Shown here one piece after another: positions 16,755 through 25,232 of a DNA stretch of 64,000 nt. The first letter of the stretch is position 1. Every line of letters begins with the position of its first letter. The stretch is taken from assembly GCA_964415175.1 (NCBI GenBank), contig CAYPYG010000007.1, positions 1 through 64,000 on the forward strand, read 5' to 3'. This stretch comes from UBA2231 sp964415175. Lineage in GTDB: Bacteria > Elusimicrobiota > Elusimicrobia > Elusimicrobiales > UBA9959. The notes beneath the pieces are model-generated. The model had not been told where the DNA came from, ran no database searches, and saw nothing but the letters and a program-made list of their open reading frames with translations. The position numbers were made by a program, and so were the translations under genes.

Positions 16755-16828
16755 TTGGTCCGGGACGTTCGTTCGGATCTTTCGCCGTCGTCCGCGCCGA
16801 AGCGGACCGATAAGACCTGTATCTGATC

Positions 16829-17704
16829 ATGGGCTATTCGAAAGCCGCTCTTCAACTGCTGGTAAGGGCATTCAAGGACAAGGAATGCTCGGGGAAGGTG
16901 CTTACATTCGGCAGGAACGGCGTGGACGCCGATCATGACGGTCTTCTCAGGATATTCCGGCGGGAGGGCCGCCCGCCCAGGGTACTGCCCGAATCCGAAG
17001 TGAAATACGATCCGCTCACCCAGTTCGGCAAGTCCATACATCAGGACGTTTTCTTCAAAATGCTGGGGTTCGACGAGATTCACAGCGTCGATTACTTCGA
17101 TAACGAGAAGCCGACTTTCACTCTGGACCTGAACAAAAGGATACCGCGGGAACTGGAAGGGCAGTACGACCTGGTCTCGGACGCGGGGACGCTGGAGCAT
17201 TGCTTCGACGTCAAGGAGGTGCTGTTCAATACCGTAAGGTTATTGAAGCCCGGAGGCCATGTAGCCTTTTTCTCACCGATGTCCGGAATGGTCGACCACG
17301 GTTTCTACAGTTTTTCTCCGACGCTTTTCCGGGATTTTTTCAAGATCAACGGCTTTGACGGTATGCATATGAGCATACTGCGGGCTCGCGGGGGTTGTTT
17401 CAGGACCGCTAGACGCCGGTACGATTACACCCCCGGTACCGCGGAGGTCATAAGCGATCTGTTCGGGAAGAGCGACATATTCTTCACGGCCAGGAAAGCT
17501 GCGGCCGGCCCGGAACTATTAGTGCCGATACAGGGCTACTATATGACGCAGTTCGGCGATGAAAAGAGCAAAGCGGGGAAAACCCCCTGGAAAGAAGCGG
17601 TCAAACGCCTGCTGGGCCTGAAGCTGGCGTACTTCCTCTACAGGCTGTCGCTCTCGGTCAGACGCTTCGTCATACTGAATTTCCGTTTCGAGAGAATGCT
17701 CTAA
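16829..17704 (+). CDS. SAM-dependent methyltransferase-like protein
   Basis: The 291-residue protein has a class I methyltransferase core: a short motif-I region (S-V-D-Y-F-D-N), Y-D-L-V-S-D-A-G-T-L-E-H (motif IV, type 11 style) near residue 112 and L-L-K-P-G-G-H-V near residue 139. The N-terminal 80 residues and the C-terminal basic helix region (R-L-L-G-L-K-L-A-Y-F-L-Y-R) are less typical. Such proteins are often found with glycan or secondary-metabolite genes, but no such cluster is visible. The substrate is unknown, and codon use is slightly less GC-biased than that of its neighbours. Confidence 0.7.
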   Translation: MGYSKAALQLLVRAFKDKECSGKVLTFGRNGVDADHDGLLRIFRREGRPPRVLPESEVKYDPLTQFGKSIHQDVFFKMLGFDEIHSVDYFDNEKPTFTLDLNKRIPRELEGQYDLVSDAGTLEHCFDVKEVLFNTVRLLKPGGHVAFFSPMSGMVDHGFYSFSPTLFRDFFKINGFDGMHMSILRARGGCFRTARRRYDYTPGTAEVISDLFGKSDIFFTARKAAAGPELLVPIQGYYMTQFGDEKSKAGKTPWKEAVKRLLGLKLAYFLYRLSLSVRRFVILNFRFERML

Positions 17705-17746
17705 CGCCCGGACTCTCCGTTTTTTCAAGGGGGGGGGTGGACACAA

Positions 17747-18712
17747 ATGCAGGACATCAAGCCAAGCGTCGTACTCTACTCCGGCTTCCTGCTGGCCTTC
17801 ACGGGCCTGGCGGGGATGTACAGCGGTTTCCAGCCGCTCGCGGTTTTTTCGGCCCCGCTGCTCTGGTGGGCTTACGTCGCGCTTTCCGACAGCCTTATTT
17901 TCTCGCTGAAAGGCGAATCCCTCATCATCACCCGTACCGACGATTTCATCTGGATGGCTTTCTGTTCCTGCGCCGTCTGGCTCGTCTTCGAGGCGGCGAA
18001 TATCAGGCTGGGGCTCTGGAAGTATTCCGGGCTGCCTTATTCCCGGTCCTACAGGTGGGCCTGGTACTTTCTTTACGGCTCGGCCCTCCTGCCCGCCCTG
18101 CACCAGTCCGCGGCCTTTCTTCTGCCGGGAAAGGCGCGTTCCCCGCGCCCGGAGAAGCTCTGCCGCCCCTCCGGCGGGGCTTCCAGGGCGGCGCTCGCGG
18201 CGGGAACGGCTGCGATCCTGTTATCTTCGGCTTTCCCGTCCTTACTCTTCCCTCTGGCCGCGCCCGGACTGCTGATAACGGCCGAATGGCTGGCCCTGAG
18301 AACGGGACTCCCTTCTCTCTGGAGAAGCCGGCTCTCCGGCGGGAGGAAAGGCGCCGCGGCTATCGCCGCCGCCGGACTGTTCTGCGGCATCGTGGGAGAG
18401 ATCTGGAACCTGGCGGGCGGTCCTTCGCGGATATACGCGTTCCCTTTCGCCGACGGACCGGACCTGCTGGGAATGCCCCTTGCCGGTTACGCGTTCTTTC
18501 CTTTGCTGGCCCTGGCCGCCTTCCCGCTGCATTCGCTCTCCCTGGCGGCAAGGGGGGAGGGGCGGGACCTGCTCGGGAACGAGAACAACCTCTCTTTAAA
18601 TACGCCGTCCTGGCTCCCGCCCGCCGCATACCCGGCGCTTTTCCTCCTCTACTACGCCGCCTTCAGACTGCTGGACGCCTTTTCCGTGGAAATGTTCCTG
18701 GGCTGGCTTTAA
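17747..18712 (+). CDS. Integral membrane protein of unknown function
   Basis: The 321-residue protein has about seven to nine hydrophobic segments from residue 10 to the C-terminus, interrupted by a basic loop near residue 130 (L-P-G-K-A-R-S-P-R-P-E). A long G/A-rich stretch precedes the ATG. Aromatic-rich loops (W-K-Y-S-G-L-P-Y and R-W-A-W-Y-F) resemble carotenoid- or isoprenoid-type membrane proteins, but no motif is decisive. A second frame shifted by one over the same DNA is a compositional shadow. Function not assigned. Confidence 0.7.
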   Translation: MQDIKPSVVLYSGFLLAFTGLAGMYSGFQPLAVFSAPLLWWAYVALSDSLIFSLKGESLIITRTDDFIWMAFCSCAVWLVFEAANIRLGLWKYSGLPYSRSYRWAWYFLYGSALLPALHQSAAFLLPGKARSPRPEKLCRPSGGASRAALAAGTAAILLSSAFPSLLFPLAAPGLLITAEWLALRTGLPSLWRSRLSGGRKGAAAIAAAGLFCGIVGEIWNLAGGPSRIYAFPFADGPDLLGMPLAGYAFFPLLALAAFPLHSLSLAARGEGRDLLGNENNLSLNTPSWLPPAAYPALFLLYYAAFRLLDAFSVEMFLGWL

Positions 18713-18790
18713 GACCGCCGGCCGCTCCGCCTCCAACGCCTCTCACGCTCGCCGGGATACTCCGGATGCTTGTATTACATTTTCTAATAT

Positions 18791-18831
18791 AGGCCTTTGG
18801 ACCTATTAAAAACCGGGACCTTTGGCCTTTG
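18791..18831. repeat. Short GG-N-CC repeat unit (copy 1)
   Basis: AGGCCTTTGGACCTATTAAA is followed by GGGACCTTTGGCCTTTG: two near-copies of GG-N-CC-TTT-GG-N-CC. Related arrays are at 37918-37970 and 57207-57270. Confidence 0.5.
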
Positions 18832-18833
18832 AT

Positions 18834-18839
18834 TATAAT
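18834..18839 (+). promoter_or_regulatory. -10 box of the secreted protease gene
   Basis: TATAAT directly downstream of the GG-N-CC repeat, 45 bases before the ATG at 18885. The -35 region would fall inside the repeat. Confidence 0.4.
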
Positions 18840-18884
18840 CAAGGGGAAGGGTACAAAGTATATGCAACACGATCCGGAGGCTTA

Positions 18885-19895
18885 ATGAACAACATCGCGC
18901 TGACAACACTGTTCCTCGCCGTATCCGTTCTTCCCTCTCCGCTGAAAGCCGAAAACAAGGTCATCTACGGTAATGATGACCGCCTCGAATATTTCCAGGC
19001 GCCGGCCGACCAGAGAAAGCTGGCCGACTCGGTCGTCTCCCTGTGGCAAACCTGGGACCTGAAGAAGGAGGGAGATAATTACTCCCTGCGCACCGCCAGG
19101 TTCGCCGACGCCGTGGGCGTCTGCGCCTCCGAACCCTTCTCCCAGCAGCCCCTGGGCGCTTTCTGCTCGGGCACGCTGGTGGGGGAGGACCTGATAATGA
19201 CCGCCGGCCACTGCGTGAGGACGCAGGAGGACTGCGACAACACCATGTTCGTTTTCGGCTTCAGGAACGACGGGTCCGGGACCGCCCCGTCCGTCGTGCC
19301 GGCCTCGCAGGTCTATTCCTGCAGGAGCATAGAGAAATGGGCGCTTCAGATGGGCGGACCGGCTCCCGAGGAACCCGGCGCGGCCGGGCTCGGGGCGGAC
19401 TACGCGCTGCTGCGCATAGACCGCGCGGCGGAGGGCAGGCAACCTCTGGCCGTCAACCGCGGAGGCTCTCCCGCCAAAGGAACGCCGCTCTTCGTGATCG
19501 GCCACCCGGTAGGGCTGCCCCTGAAGGTGGCGGGAGGCGCCGCGGTGCGCGATCCCGGCCAGCCCGGCTATTTCGTGGCCAACCTCGACACCTACGGCGG
19601 TAATTCCGGTTCCCCGGTCTTCAACCTCGGGACGAACCTTATCGAAGGCATCCTGGTGCGCGGCGAGACCGATTTCGTCTACGAGGGCGATTGCCGCGTC
19701 TCTTACCGCGTGGGGGACGAAGGCGGGCGCGGCGAGGACGTGACCAAGATCTCGGAGCTCGCCGCGTTCATCCCCGTTTCCAAGGGAGAGACCGCCTACC
19801 TCGGCCTGACGGCCTCGCTGCCGGCCGCGCGCGAACCGGACCTGGCCGGTCTCGAGTCCGTAAGAACGGCTTTCCCCCGCGGCCTCCCGCAGTGA
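18885..19895 (+). CDS. Secreted trypsin-like serine protease
   Basis: I start at the ATG at 18885, behind GGAGG, which gives a Sec signal peptide (residues 1-22, S-P-L-K-A-E) and 336 residues; a frame opening at 18822 has no ribosome site. The chymotrypsin-fold triad is complete: H109 in T-A-G-H-C, D172 in D-Y-A-L-L and S241 in G-N-S-G-S-P. Several Cys (residues 80, 94, 110, 117, 146) suggest disulfides, so it acts in the periplasm or outside the cell. The arrangement resembles V8/glutamyl-endopeptidase-like members of the trypsin clan. It is monocistronic, with a strong terminator behind it. Confidence 0.88.
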   Translation: MNNIALTTLFLAVSVLPSPLKAENKVIYGNDDRLEYFQAPADQRKLADSVVSLWQTWDLKKEGDNYSLRTARFADAVGVCASEPFSQQPLGAFCSGTLVGEDLIMTAGHCVRTQEDCDNTMFVFGFRNDGSGTAPSVVPASQVYSCRSIEKWALQMGGPAPEEPGAAGLGADYALLRIDRAAEGRQPLAVNRGGSPAKGTPLFVIGHPVGLPLKVAGGAAVRDPGQPGYFVANLDTYGGNSGSPVFNLGTNLIEGILVRGETDFVYEGDCRVSYRVGDEGGRGEDVTKISELAAFIPVSKGETAYLGLTASLPAAREPDLAGLESVRTAFPRGLPQ

Positions 19896-19909
19896 ACAGG
19901 TGCCCCCGG

Positions 19910-19948
19910 ACAGCCCTCCCTTAAAAAAAAGGGGGGCTGTTCTTATTT
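19910..19948 (+). terminator. Rho-independent terminator after the protease gene
   Basis: A stem of about 12 pairs, ACAGCCCTCC against GGGGGGCTGT, with an A-rich loop, followed by TCTTATTTTA. It closes the protease transcript before the next promoter. Confidence 0.85.
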
Positions 19949-19953
19949 TACAC

Positions 19954-19982
19954 TTGAAAAAAACGCCGCAGCCATATACAAT
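19954..19982 (+). promoter_or_regulatory. Sigma70-type promoter, probably leaderless, of the ankyrin lipoprotein gene
   Basis: TTGAAA at 19954-19959, 17 bases, then TACAAT at 19977-19982. The expected transcription start, 7 bases on, coincides with the ATG at 19989, and there is no Shine-Dalgarno sequence, so the message is probably leaderless. Confidence 0.65.
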
Positions 19983-19988
19983 TGACGG

Positions 19989-20660
19989 ATGACGTCATCC
20001 GGGCCGGTCGGGGGTCCCCCGGCGTTTTACGCCAGAACGGCGGCGATAGCGGCCGCGCTGTTCCTGGCCGCCTGTTCGCTCCCCGACGGCCGGCAGTCGC
20101 TGCTCGAAGCGATACGGCGCGGCGACCGGGAGGAAGTGGTGCGCCTGCTCGACGCCGGCGTGCCCGTGAACCCCGAAAAACCCAGGGCCTTCACCCCGTT
20201 GATGATGGCCGTGATGCGCGATAACGCCGAAATAGCCGCTCTTTTGCTGGACAGGGGGGCGGACATAAGCGCCAGAGAGACCAGGGCGCAGACGCCGCTG
20301 CACCTTGCGGCCCGCTGGAACAAACCCGCCGCGCTGAAGCTGCTGCTGGCCCGCGGCGCGCCGATCGAGGACAGGGACAGGATAACCTGGACGCCCCTCA
20401 TGTGGGCCGCGCTGCGCGGTCATACGGAGGTCTGCGAAGCGCTGGTGAAGGCCGGCGCCGACGTGAACGCGAGGGATTATGACAACAATACCCCTCTCAT
20501 CCTGGCGGCCTGGCGGGGAAAAACGGGAACGGCCCTGAAACTGGTCTCGCTCGGCGCCGGGACGCAGGCCCGCAACAAGGACGGGCTCGACGCCGCGGGC
20601 GTGGCCCGCAGGAACGAATTTCACGCCACGGCGGCCGCATTATCCGATGACCTCCGGTGA
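19989..20660 (+). CDS. Ankyrin-repeat lipoprotein
   Basis: The 223-residue protein has a lipoprotein signal with lipobox L-F-L-A-A-C (Cys at about residue 29) and then four to five ankyrin repeats (T-P-L-M-M-A-V, T-P-L-H-L-A-A-R, T-P-L-M-W-A-A-L-R-G-H-T-E-V, T-P-L-I-L-A-A-W). The repeat array would be displayed in the periplasm or at the outer membrane and should bind a protein partner. It overlaps the DUF3750 gene by 14 bases, so the two are likely co-translated. The partner is unknown. Confidence 0.88.
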   Translation: MTSSGPVGGPPAFYARTAAIAAALFLAACSLPDGRQSLLEAIRRGDREEVVRLLDAGVPVNPEKPRAFTPLMMAVMRDNAEIAALLLDRGADISARETRAQTPLHLAARWNKPAALKLLLARGAPIEDRDRITWTPLMWAALRGHTEVCEALVKAGADVNARDYDNNTPLILAAWRGKTGTALKLVSLGAGTQARNKDGLDAAGVARRNEFHATAAALSDDLR

Positions 20661-21423
20661 ACGCATGGGAAAAAGGCTGCTTTCGCTTACAGCCGCCGGC
20701 GCGGCGGCCATACTTCTGGCGGCGGTCATGCAGGCCCGTCCCTGGTCGAATACCGACTGGCGCACGGCCGACAGGGGCAGCGCGGGCGTCTCGCCGCTGC
20801 CGGCGGAGCACCCGGAAGCCGTCGTGCAGGGTTTCGCGGCAAGGGCCGTGCGCTGGCGCGGAGTTTTCGCGGTCCACTGCTGGATCTCGGTCAAGGAAAA
20901 GGGCTCGCCGGATTACCGGGTCTATCATTTGGTGGGCTGGCGTCTCCGCCGCTCCACCAGCGCCGTGGTCGTCGAGACGGACATACCGGACCGGAAGTGG
21001 TACGGCAGGAGCCCGAAACTCCTTTTCGATATACGGGGAGAGCCGGCGGAAAGGATCATACCGAAGATCGACGAAGCGGCGCGGACCTATCCTTACGCCT
21101 CCGTTTACAGGGCCTGGCCCGGTCCCAACAGCAACACCTTCGTCTCGCATATACTGCGCAATGTCCCTGAAATAGGGGTGGAACTGCCTTCGAACGCCGT
21201 GGGCAGGGACTGGCTGGGCGGAACGCGGGTGGCCTCGGTCTCCGAAAGCGGCACCGGGTTGCAGCTGTCCATCTACGGCCTGGCCGGCGTCACGGCCGGG
21301 TTGTCGGACGGCGTGGAGATCAACCTGCTCGGTCTCAGCTTAGGCGTTGACCTGTTGCGCCCCGCGATAAAACTGCCTCTTCTCGGACGCATCGGCCTGC
21401 GGGACAAGGGACCGGCGAAATAA
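20647..21423 (+). CDS. DUF3750-like protein
   Basis: The 258-residue protein matches the DUF3750 pattern I recall: Y-R-V-Y-H-L-V-G-W near residue 100, then W-P-G-P-N-S-N-T-F-V near 158 and L-P-S-N-A-V-G-R-D near 180. The first 32 residues form an uncleaved anchor or a signal peptide (A-A-G-A-A-A-I-L-L-A-A-V). The H and the N-S-N-T motif suggest a hydrolase-like active site, but the family has no established activity. An internal ATG at 20665 would give a more compact signal and is an alternative start. It overlaps the ankyrin lipoprotein gene, so the pair may act together. Confidence 0.75.
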   Translation: MTSGERMGKRLLSLTAAGAAAILLAAVMQARPWSNTDWRTADRGSAGVSPLPAEHPEAVVQGFAARAVRWRGVFAVHCWISVKEKGSPDYRVYHLVGWRLRRSTSAVVVETDIPDRKWYGRSPKLLFDIRGEPAERIIPKIDEAARTYPYASVYRAWPGPNSNTFVSHILRNVPEIGVELPSNAVGRDWLGGTRVASVSESGTGLQLSIYGLAGVTAGLSDGVEINLLGLSLGVDLLRPAIKLPLLGRIGLRDKGPAK

Positions 21424-21446
21424 CGCCGCGGCGGGCGCAAAAAAGA

Positions 21447-21477
21447 AAAGCCCCGGCCTGCCGGGGCTTTCACTTTT
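21447..21477. terminator. Bidirectional terminator
   Basis: AAAGCCCCGG, loop CCTG, CCGGGGCTTT, with A-rich DNA on the left and CACTTTT on the right. It serves the convergent genes ending at 21423 (+) and 21491 (-). Confidence 0.85.
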
Positions 21478-21490
21478 GGAAGGAGCGGCC

Positions 21491-22447
21491 TCAGTCGTCG
21501 GTGGTGCGGCCGTCGAAAAAAAGCTTATCCAGTACGGTCTCCTGCGCCGCGGCCGGCCCCGGCGAGGGGAGGACCCCGGTCCAGCGCTCCGGCATGAGCA
21601 TCGTGCCGGTATTGAGGTATTCCTGGCGCTGCGAATAGATGACGTTGCAGTCGCGCTTGTAAGGCATCTCCGGGCAGCCGAACTGGCTGAAAACGGCGTA
21701 GCGGTAATCGAAACCGCCGGCGCCCGCCTCGCGCCCGCCCTGCGAGGAGAAATACTTGAAGCCCACCACCGAGTCGTTGTACTCCGCCTGCGCGCGGCCC
21801 TGTCCGTCGATATAGTTGATGAAGACCACCGCGTGGCCGGTCCTGGTGGTGCGGTTGATATTCACGAAATCGCCGGGCCTGAGCCGCTCGAAAAGGCGGC
21901 GCTCGCCCATACCGAAGTTTATCAGCGCGTCCGCCGTGCCGTAGGCCTTGAAATCGTGATTGACCCAGATATGACCCTTCAGGTCGGTTATCGCCAGGCC
22001 CTCGTAGCTGCGCCGGGGAAGATAGGTGAACACGGAATAGTCCCCGGTCTCGGCGGCGTAGATATCGTAGGCCGTCAGCAGCACTTCCATCATGGCCGCC
22101 ACGCACATCGTCAGCGGGGGCCGGCGCGCTTTTATCACGCCGTAGGTGTGGTAGGGGATGTCGTGGGTCAGTATCGAATTGATGTCGTAGCCCAGCAGTC
22201 CGTACTCGGCGTAGAGGCGGTCGACGGCCTTGAGGATATAGCGGTTGAAGTAGCCGTCGTCGGCGGCTTCCGGGGCCCTGAGGGGGGAGAGGAAATGCGC
22301 CGGGGCGGGCAGCGCCGTCCCGACGGCCGCCACGTCGGCGGCCGAAAGGCGGTCGAGCGCGAATTCCGAGGCGGAGGAAGGGGACGGGACGAATAAAGCC
22401 AGCGCCAGGAAAAGCGATGTTCTTTCCATACGATTGATATTAGTCAA
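21491..22447 (-). CDS. Secreted papain/CHAP-like putative cysteine hydrolase
   Basis: The 318-residue product has a signal peptide (hydrophobic core S-L-F-L-A-L-A-L-F-V; an in-frame ATG at 22429 would remove the first six residues). Features suggesting a papain-like fold are T-M-C-V-A-A-M-M-E-V-L near residue 110, the start of a helix with the candidate nucleophile, and later R-P-G-D-F-V-N-I-N with T-G-H-A-V-V-F-I (candidate His near 203), as in NlpC/CHAP-type enzymes. The mature N-terminus F-A-L-D-R-L-S-A-A-D-V resembles that of the protein at 38030. The substrate is unknown. Confidence 0.55.
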   Translation of the reverse strand: MTNINRMERTSLFLALALFVPSPSSASEFALDRLSAADVAAVGTALPAPAHFLSPLRAPEAADDGYFNRYILKAVDRLYAEYGLLGYDINSILTHDIPYHTYGVIKARRPPLTMCVAAMMEVLLTAYDIYAAETGDYSVFTYLPRRSYEGLAITDLKGHIWVNHDFKAYGTADALINFGMGERRLFERLRPGDFVNINRTTRTGHAVVFINYIDGQGRAQAEYNDSVVGFKYFSSQGGREAGAGGFDYRYAVFSQFGCPEMPYKRDCNVIYSQRQEYLNTGTMLMPERWTGVLPSPGPAAAQETVLDKLFFDGRTTDD

Positions 22448-22496
22448 TCATGAAGCCCGAGTCAACCCTTTTGAAAAAATAGTATCCTGTCGGGGT

Positions 22497-23216
22497 ATGG
22501 ACGCGCTCAAAATATCCGGGCTTGTGAAGAAATACGGGGATTTCGAGGCCGTGGCCGGCCTGGACTTCTCCGTCCGCGAGGGGGAGATCTTCGCCCTCGT
22601 CGGCCCCAACGGCGTCGGGAAATCCACCACGCTCAAGATGATCTCGACCATCCTGACCCCGACCGCCGGGGCCATCTCGGTGTTCGGCCTCGACACCGTA
22701 CGGGACGCCCACGCCGTGCGCGGGAGGATAAGCTACCTCCCCGAGGAGGCCGGGGCTTACAAGAACCTTTCCGGCCACGAGTACCTCGATTTCATGGCCA
22801 TGGTCTTCCTGCGCGACTCGCGCAAGGCCGCCGAGGCGGCGGCTTACGGCGCGCGGCTCTCGGGCCTCGGCCCCAGGCTCGGCGATAAGATAAAGACCTA
22901 CAGCAAAGGCATGGCGCGCAAGCTGCTGCTGGCCCGCGCGGTCATGATACGCCCGCGGCTGGCCATACTGGACGAACCCACCAGCGGCCTGGACATAGTC
23001 AACGGCTACGAGATCCGCAAGACGATAAAGGAACTGGCCGCCGGCGGAATGACGTTCCTCATTTCCAGCCACAATATGACCGAGATAGAGTTCCTCTCCG
23101 GCCGCATCGGGGTGATAAACAGGGGGAAACTGCTGGCCTGCGACGCTCCGGCGGCGCTCAAAAGCCAGTTCTCGACGGAAGACCTCGAAGAGGTCTTCGT
23201 GAGGCTGACGCAATGA
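22497..23216 (+). CDS. ABC transporter ATP-binding protein (NatA/CcmA type)
   Basis: I start at the ATG at 22497, 8-12 bases after a TAGTAT -10-like box, rather than at 22434. The 239-residue ATPase has Walker A G-P-N-G-V-G-K-S-T, the Q-loop region Y-L-P-E-E-A-G, the signature Y-S-K-G-M-A-R-K and Walker B L-A-I-L-D-E-P-T-S-G-L-D, with the switch His in S-S-H-N-M-T-E. It pairs with the permease that overlaps it by ATGA. Natural systems of this type export Na+, drugs or lipids; the substrate is not evident. Confidence 0.9.
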   Translation: MDALKISGLVKKYGDFEAVAGLDFSVREGEIFALVGPNGVGKSTTLKMISTILTPTAGAISVFGLDTVRDAHAVRGRISYLPEEAGAYKNLSGHEYLDFMAMVFLRDSRKAAEAAAYGARLSGLGPRLGDKIKTYSKGMARKLLLARAVMIRPRLAILDEPTSGLDIVNGYEIRKTIKELAAGGMTFLISSHNMTEIEFLSGRIGVINRGKLLACDAPAALKSQFSTEDLEEVFVRLTQ

Positions 23217-24523
23217 ACATCTTCACCGTCCTGCTCAGGAAAGAGATCAAGGAGCTGCTGACCCGGCAGCTGGTCATCTCCATAGCGGCGATGATCTTCG
23301 TCTTCTACGTCATCGGCAAGTCCGTCGGCAGCCACAGCAGGGCCTCGGGCGCGTCCAACTCGATAGTGGTGATGGACCTGGACCGTTCGGAGCTCTCGGC
23401 CCGCCTGCTCAAGGCCATGGGCGGGGGCAAGACCCCGATAAAGCCCTCGGCCTTCACCGGCATAGCGTCCGCCATGGCCGCGCCGGAGCACGCCGCCGAG
23501 AACTCCTTCCTGGTCATCCCGGACGGGCTGGCCCGGTCGGTGGAGGAAGGCCGTCCGTCCCGGCTCGAGTTCTATTCCCGCTTCCGCAAGGACGCCTCGG
23601 GCATGGGCCCGGCCATGGCGGCCTCGCGCATACGCAAGGTATCGGCGCTCGCGGCCGCCGAGGCCAGCGCCTACGCCCTGGAGCGCAAGGCCCCCGGCCT
23701 GCCGCCCGCCTTCCTGCGCGATCCGGCCCCTGCCGAGGAATACGTGGTCATAGACGGCAGGACCGAGAAAGTGCCGCTGGGCCAGGTGGTCGGTTTCATA
23801 CAGTCGCAGTCCTATTTCTTCCCGATAGCCGTGTTCTTCATAGTCATACTGTCGGCGCAGATGATAATGACGGCCGTCGCCACGGAGAAGGAGAACAAGA
23901 CGCTCGAGACCCTGCTCAGTTCCCCGGTGGACCGCAGGCTCCTGGTCCTTTCCAAGCTGACGGCCTCGTCGATAATAGCCGCCGCGCTGTCGGTGGCCTA
24001 TATGCTGGGCATGCGTTCTTTCATGGGCGGGATAACCGGCGCGGCCGAAAGCGCCTCCGCGTCCGCGGCGGCCGCCGGCCCGGCGCTGATCAAGCTGGGC
24101 CTGATCATAACGACCCAGGGCTACCTGCTGATAGGGCTTTCGGTGCTCTTCTGCATACTCTGCGCGCTGTCGATGGCCTTCATCCTCGGCATACTCTCCG
24201 AGGACGTGAAAAGCATACAGGCGATGCTGATGCCGCTGATGATGCCGCTGATGATCTCGTACCTGATGCCGATCTTCATCGACCTCAGCACGGCGGGATG
24301 GGGGATAAAAGCGCTGCTCTACGCCATACCGTTCACGCACGCCTTCATGGCGCCGCAGAACGTGATGATGGGTAATTTCGCCCGGGCGGGGTGGGGGATA
24401 GCCTACCAGGCGGCGGTCTTCGCCGTGTTCGTGACGCTGGCGGCGCGGCTGTTCTCCGGCGACGCGCTGCTGACGCTGCGCCTGAGGCTGCCGGGAGCCC
24501 GGAAGAAGGCGGCGGCTCAGTAA
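23213..24523 (+). CDS. ABC-2 type transporter permease (NatB-like)
   Basis: The 436-residue permease has one N-terminal membrane segment (residues 20-38), a large extracytoplasmic domain of about 170 residues and five or six C-terminal membrane segments, the topology of NatB/YhaP-type exporters. The motif E-K-E-N-K-T-L-E-T-L-L-S-S-P-V near residue 223 is diagnostic of ABC-2 permeases. It is coupled to its ATPase by an ATGA overlap. Its last 7 bases overlap the convergent cupin gene. Confidence 0.88.
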   Translation: MNIFTVLLRKEIKELLTRQLVISIAAMIFVFYVIGKSVGSHSRASGASNSIVVMDLDRSELSARLLKAMGGGKTPIKPSAFTGIASAMAAPEHAAENSFLVIPDGLARSVEEGRPSRLEFYSRFRKDASGMGPAMAASRIRKVSALAAAEASAYALERKAPGLPPAFLRDPAPAEEYVVIDGRTEKVPLGQVVGFIQSQSYFFPIAVFFIVILSAQMIMTAVATEKENKTLETLLSSPVDRRLLVLSKLTASSIIAAALSVAYMLGMRSFMGGITGAAESASASAAAAGPALIKLGLIITTQGYLLIGLSVLFCILCALSMAFILGILSEDVKSIQAMLMPLMMPLMISYLMPIFIDLSTAGWGIKALLYAIPFTHAFMAPQNVMMGNFARAGWGIAYQAAVFAVFVTLAARLFSGDALLTLRLRLPGARKKAAAQ

Positions 24524-24897
24524 GGCTTTTCGGTCTCGCCTTCGCGGTGGACCGTCTCGAAAGAGAAGGCCGGCAGGCAGATGGCGATGTATTCCGCGCC
24601 TTCCGGCTCCGGCGTCGAATAGCGGACCCGCTCTTCCGGCTGCATGATTATCGCCTGGCCGCCGCGCACGTCGAAAGTCCCGTCCTTCGTCTCCACGCGC
24701 AGCAGTCCTTTGAGCACCAGCGTATACTCGGTGAAGAGCGGGTGCTGCTCCGGCTCCTCCCAGCCGCCGGGGCTGACCATGCGGGCCACGCTTATCGTGC
24801 TGGTGCCGGAATTGGCGCGGCCGATGAATTCCTCTATGACCTTGGGTTTGTTGCCGGCGGCTTTGACCAGCTTGGGTTTTTCGATGAACTGGGGCAT
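24517..24897 (-). CDS. Cupin-domain protein
   Basis: The 126-residue protein is a small single-domain cupin: G-G-W-E-E-P-E-Q-H-P-L-F-T-E-Y-T-L-V-L-K-G is the first metal-site motif (with E, H and E ligands) and G-G-Q-A-I-I-M-Q-P-E-E is the second-motif region. Cupins of this size bind a divalent metal and act as small enzymes or sensors. The ligand cannot be stated. It is a convergent neighbour of the ABC-2 permease. Confidence 0.75.
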   Translation of the reverse strand: MPQFIEKPKLVKAAGNKPKVIEEFIGRANSGTSTISVARMVSPGGWEEPEQHPLFTEYTLVLKGLLRVETKDGTFDVRGGQAIIMQPEERVRYSTPEPEGAEYIAICLPAFSFETVHREGETEKPY

Positions 24898-24953
24898 GGG
24901 GACCTCCGAAAAATCGTATACTGGGATTCTATAAAATAGCCGCGGGAGGGAGT

Positions 24954-25232
24954 TTGACCAAAAGCATGGAACACGAGCTCGAAGGCGTCTGCGCCAAGTC
25001 GGTATCTTTCCGCGTCGTCGGGGGGAAGCTCAAAGGCGTGAAGTTCTACAAGGGCTGCCCCGGCAATCTCCGGGCCATGGCCCTGCTGCTCGAAGGCATG
25101 CCGGTCAGGGAAGCGGTACGCAAGCTCAAGGGGATAAAGTGCGGCTCCAAGAAGACCTCCTGCTCGGACCAGCTGGCCCGCGTCCTGGAGAAACTCGCCC
25201 GGGCCGATAAGGCGGCGGCCGTCAGGCCCTAG
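24954..25232 (+). CDS. TSCPD-domain protein
   Basis: The 92-residue protein starts at TTG 24954, behind GGGAGGGAG; an ATG at 24966 has no ribosome site. It shows the TSCPD pattern: C-P-G-N-L-R-A-M near residue 36, G-I-K-C-G-S-K-K-T-S-C-S-D-Q-L-A-R near residue 62. The family occurs alone and as a C-terminal module of B12-dependent ribonucleotide reductases, and the Cys residues suggest metal or redox binding. Its stop overlaps the convergent ABC ATPase gene. Confidence 0.8.
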   Translation: MTKSMEHELEGVCAKSVSFRVVGGKLKGVKFYKGCPGNLRAMALLLEGMPVREAVRKLKGIKCGSKKTSCSDQLARVLEKLARADKAAAVRP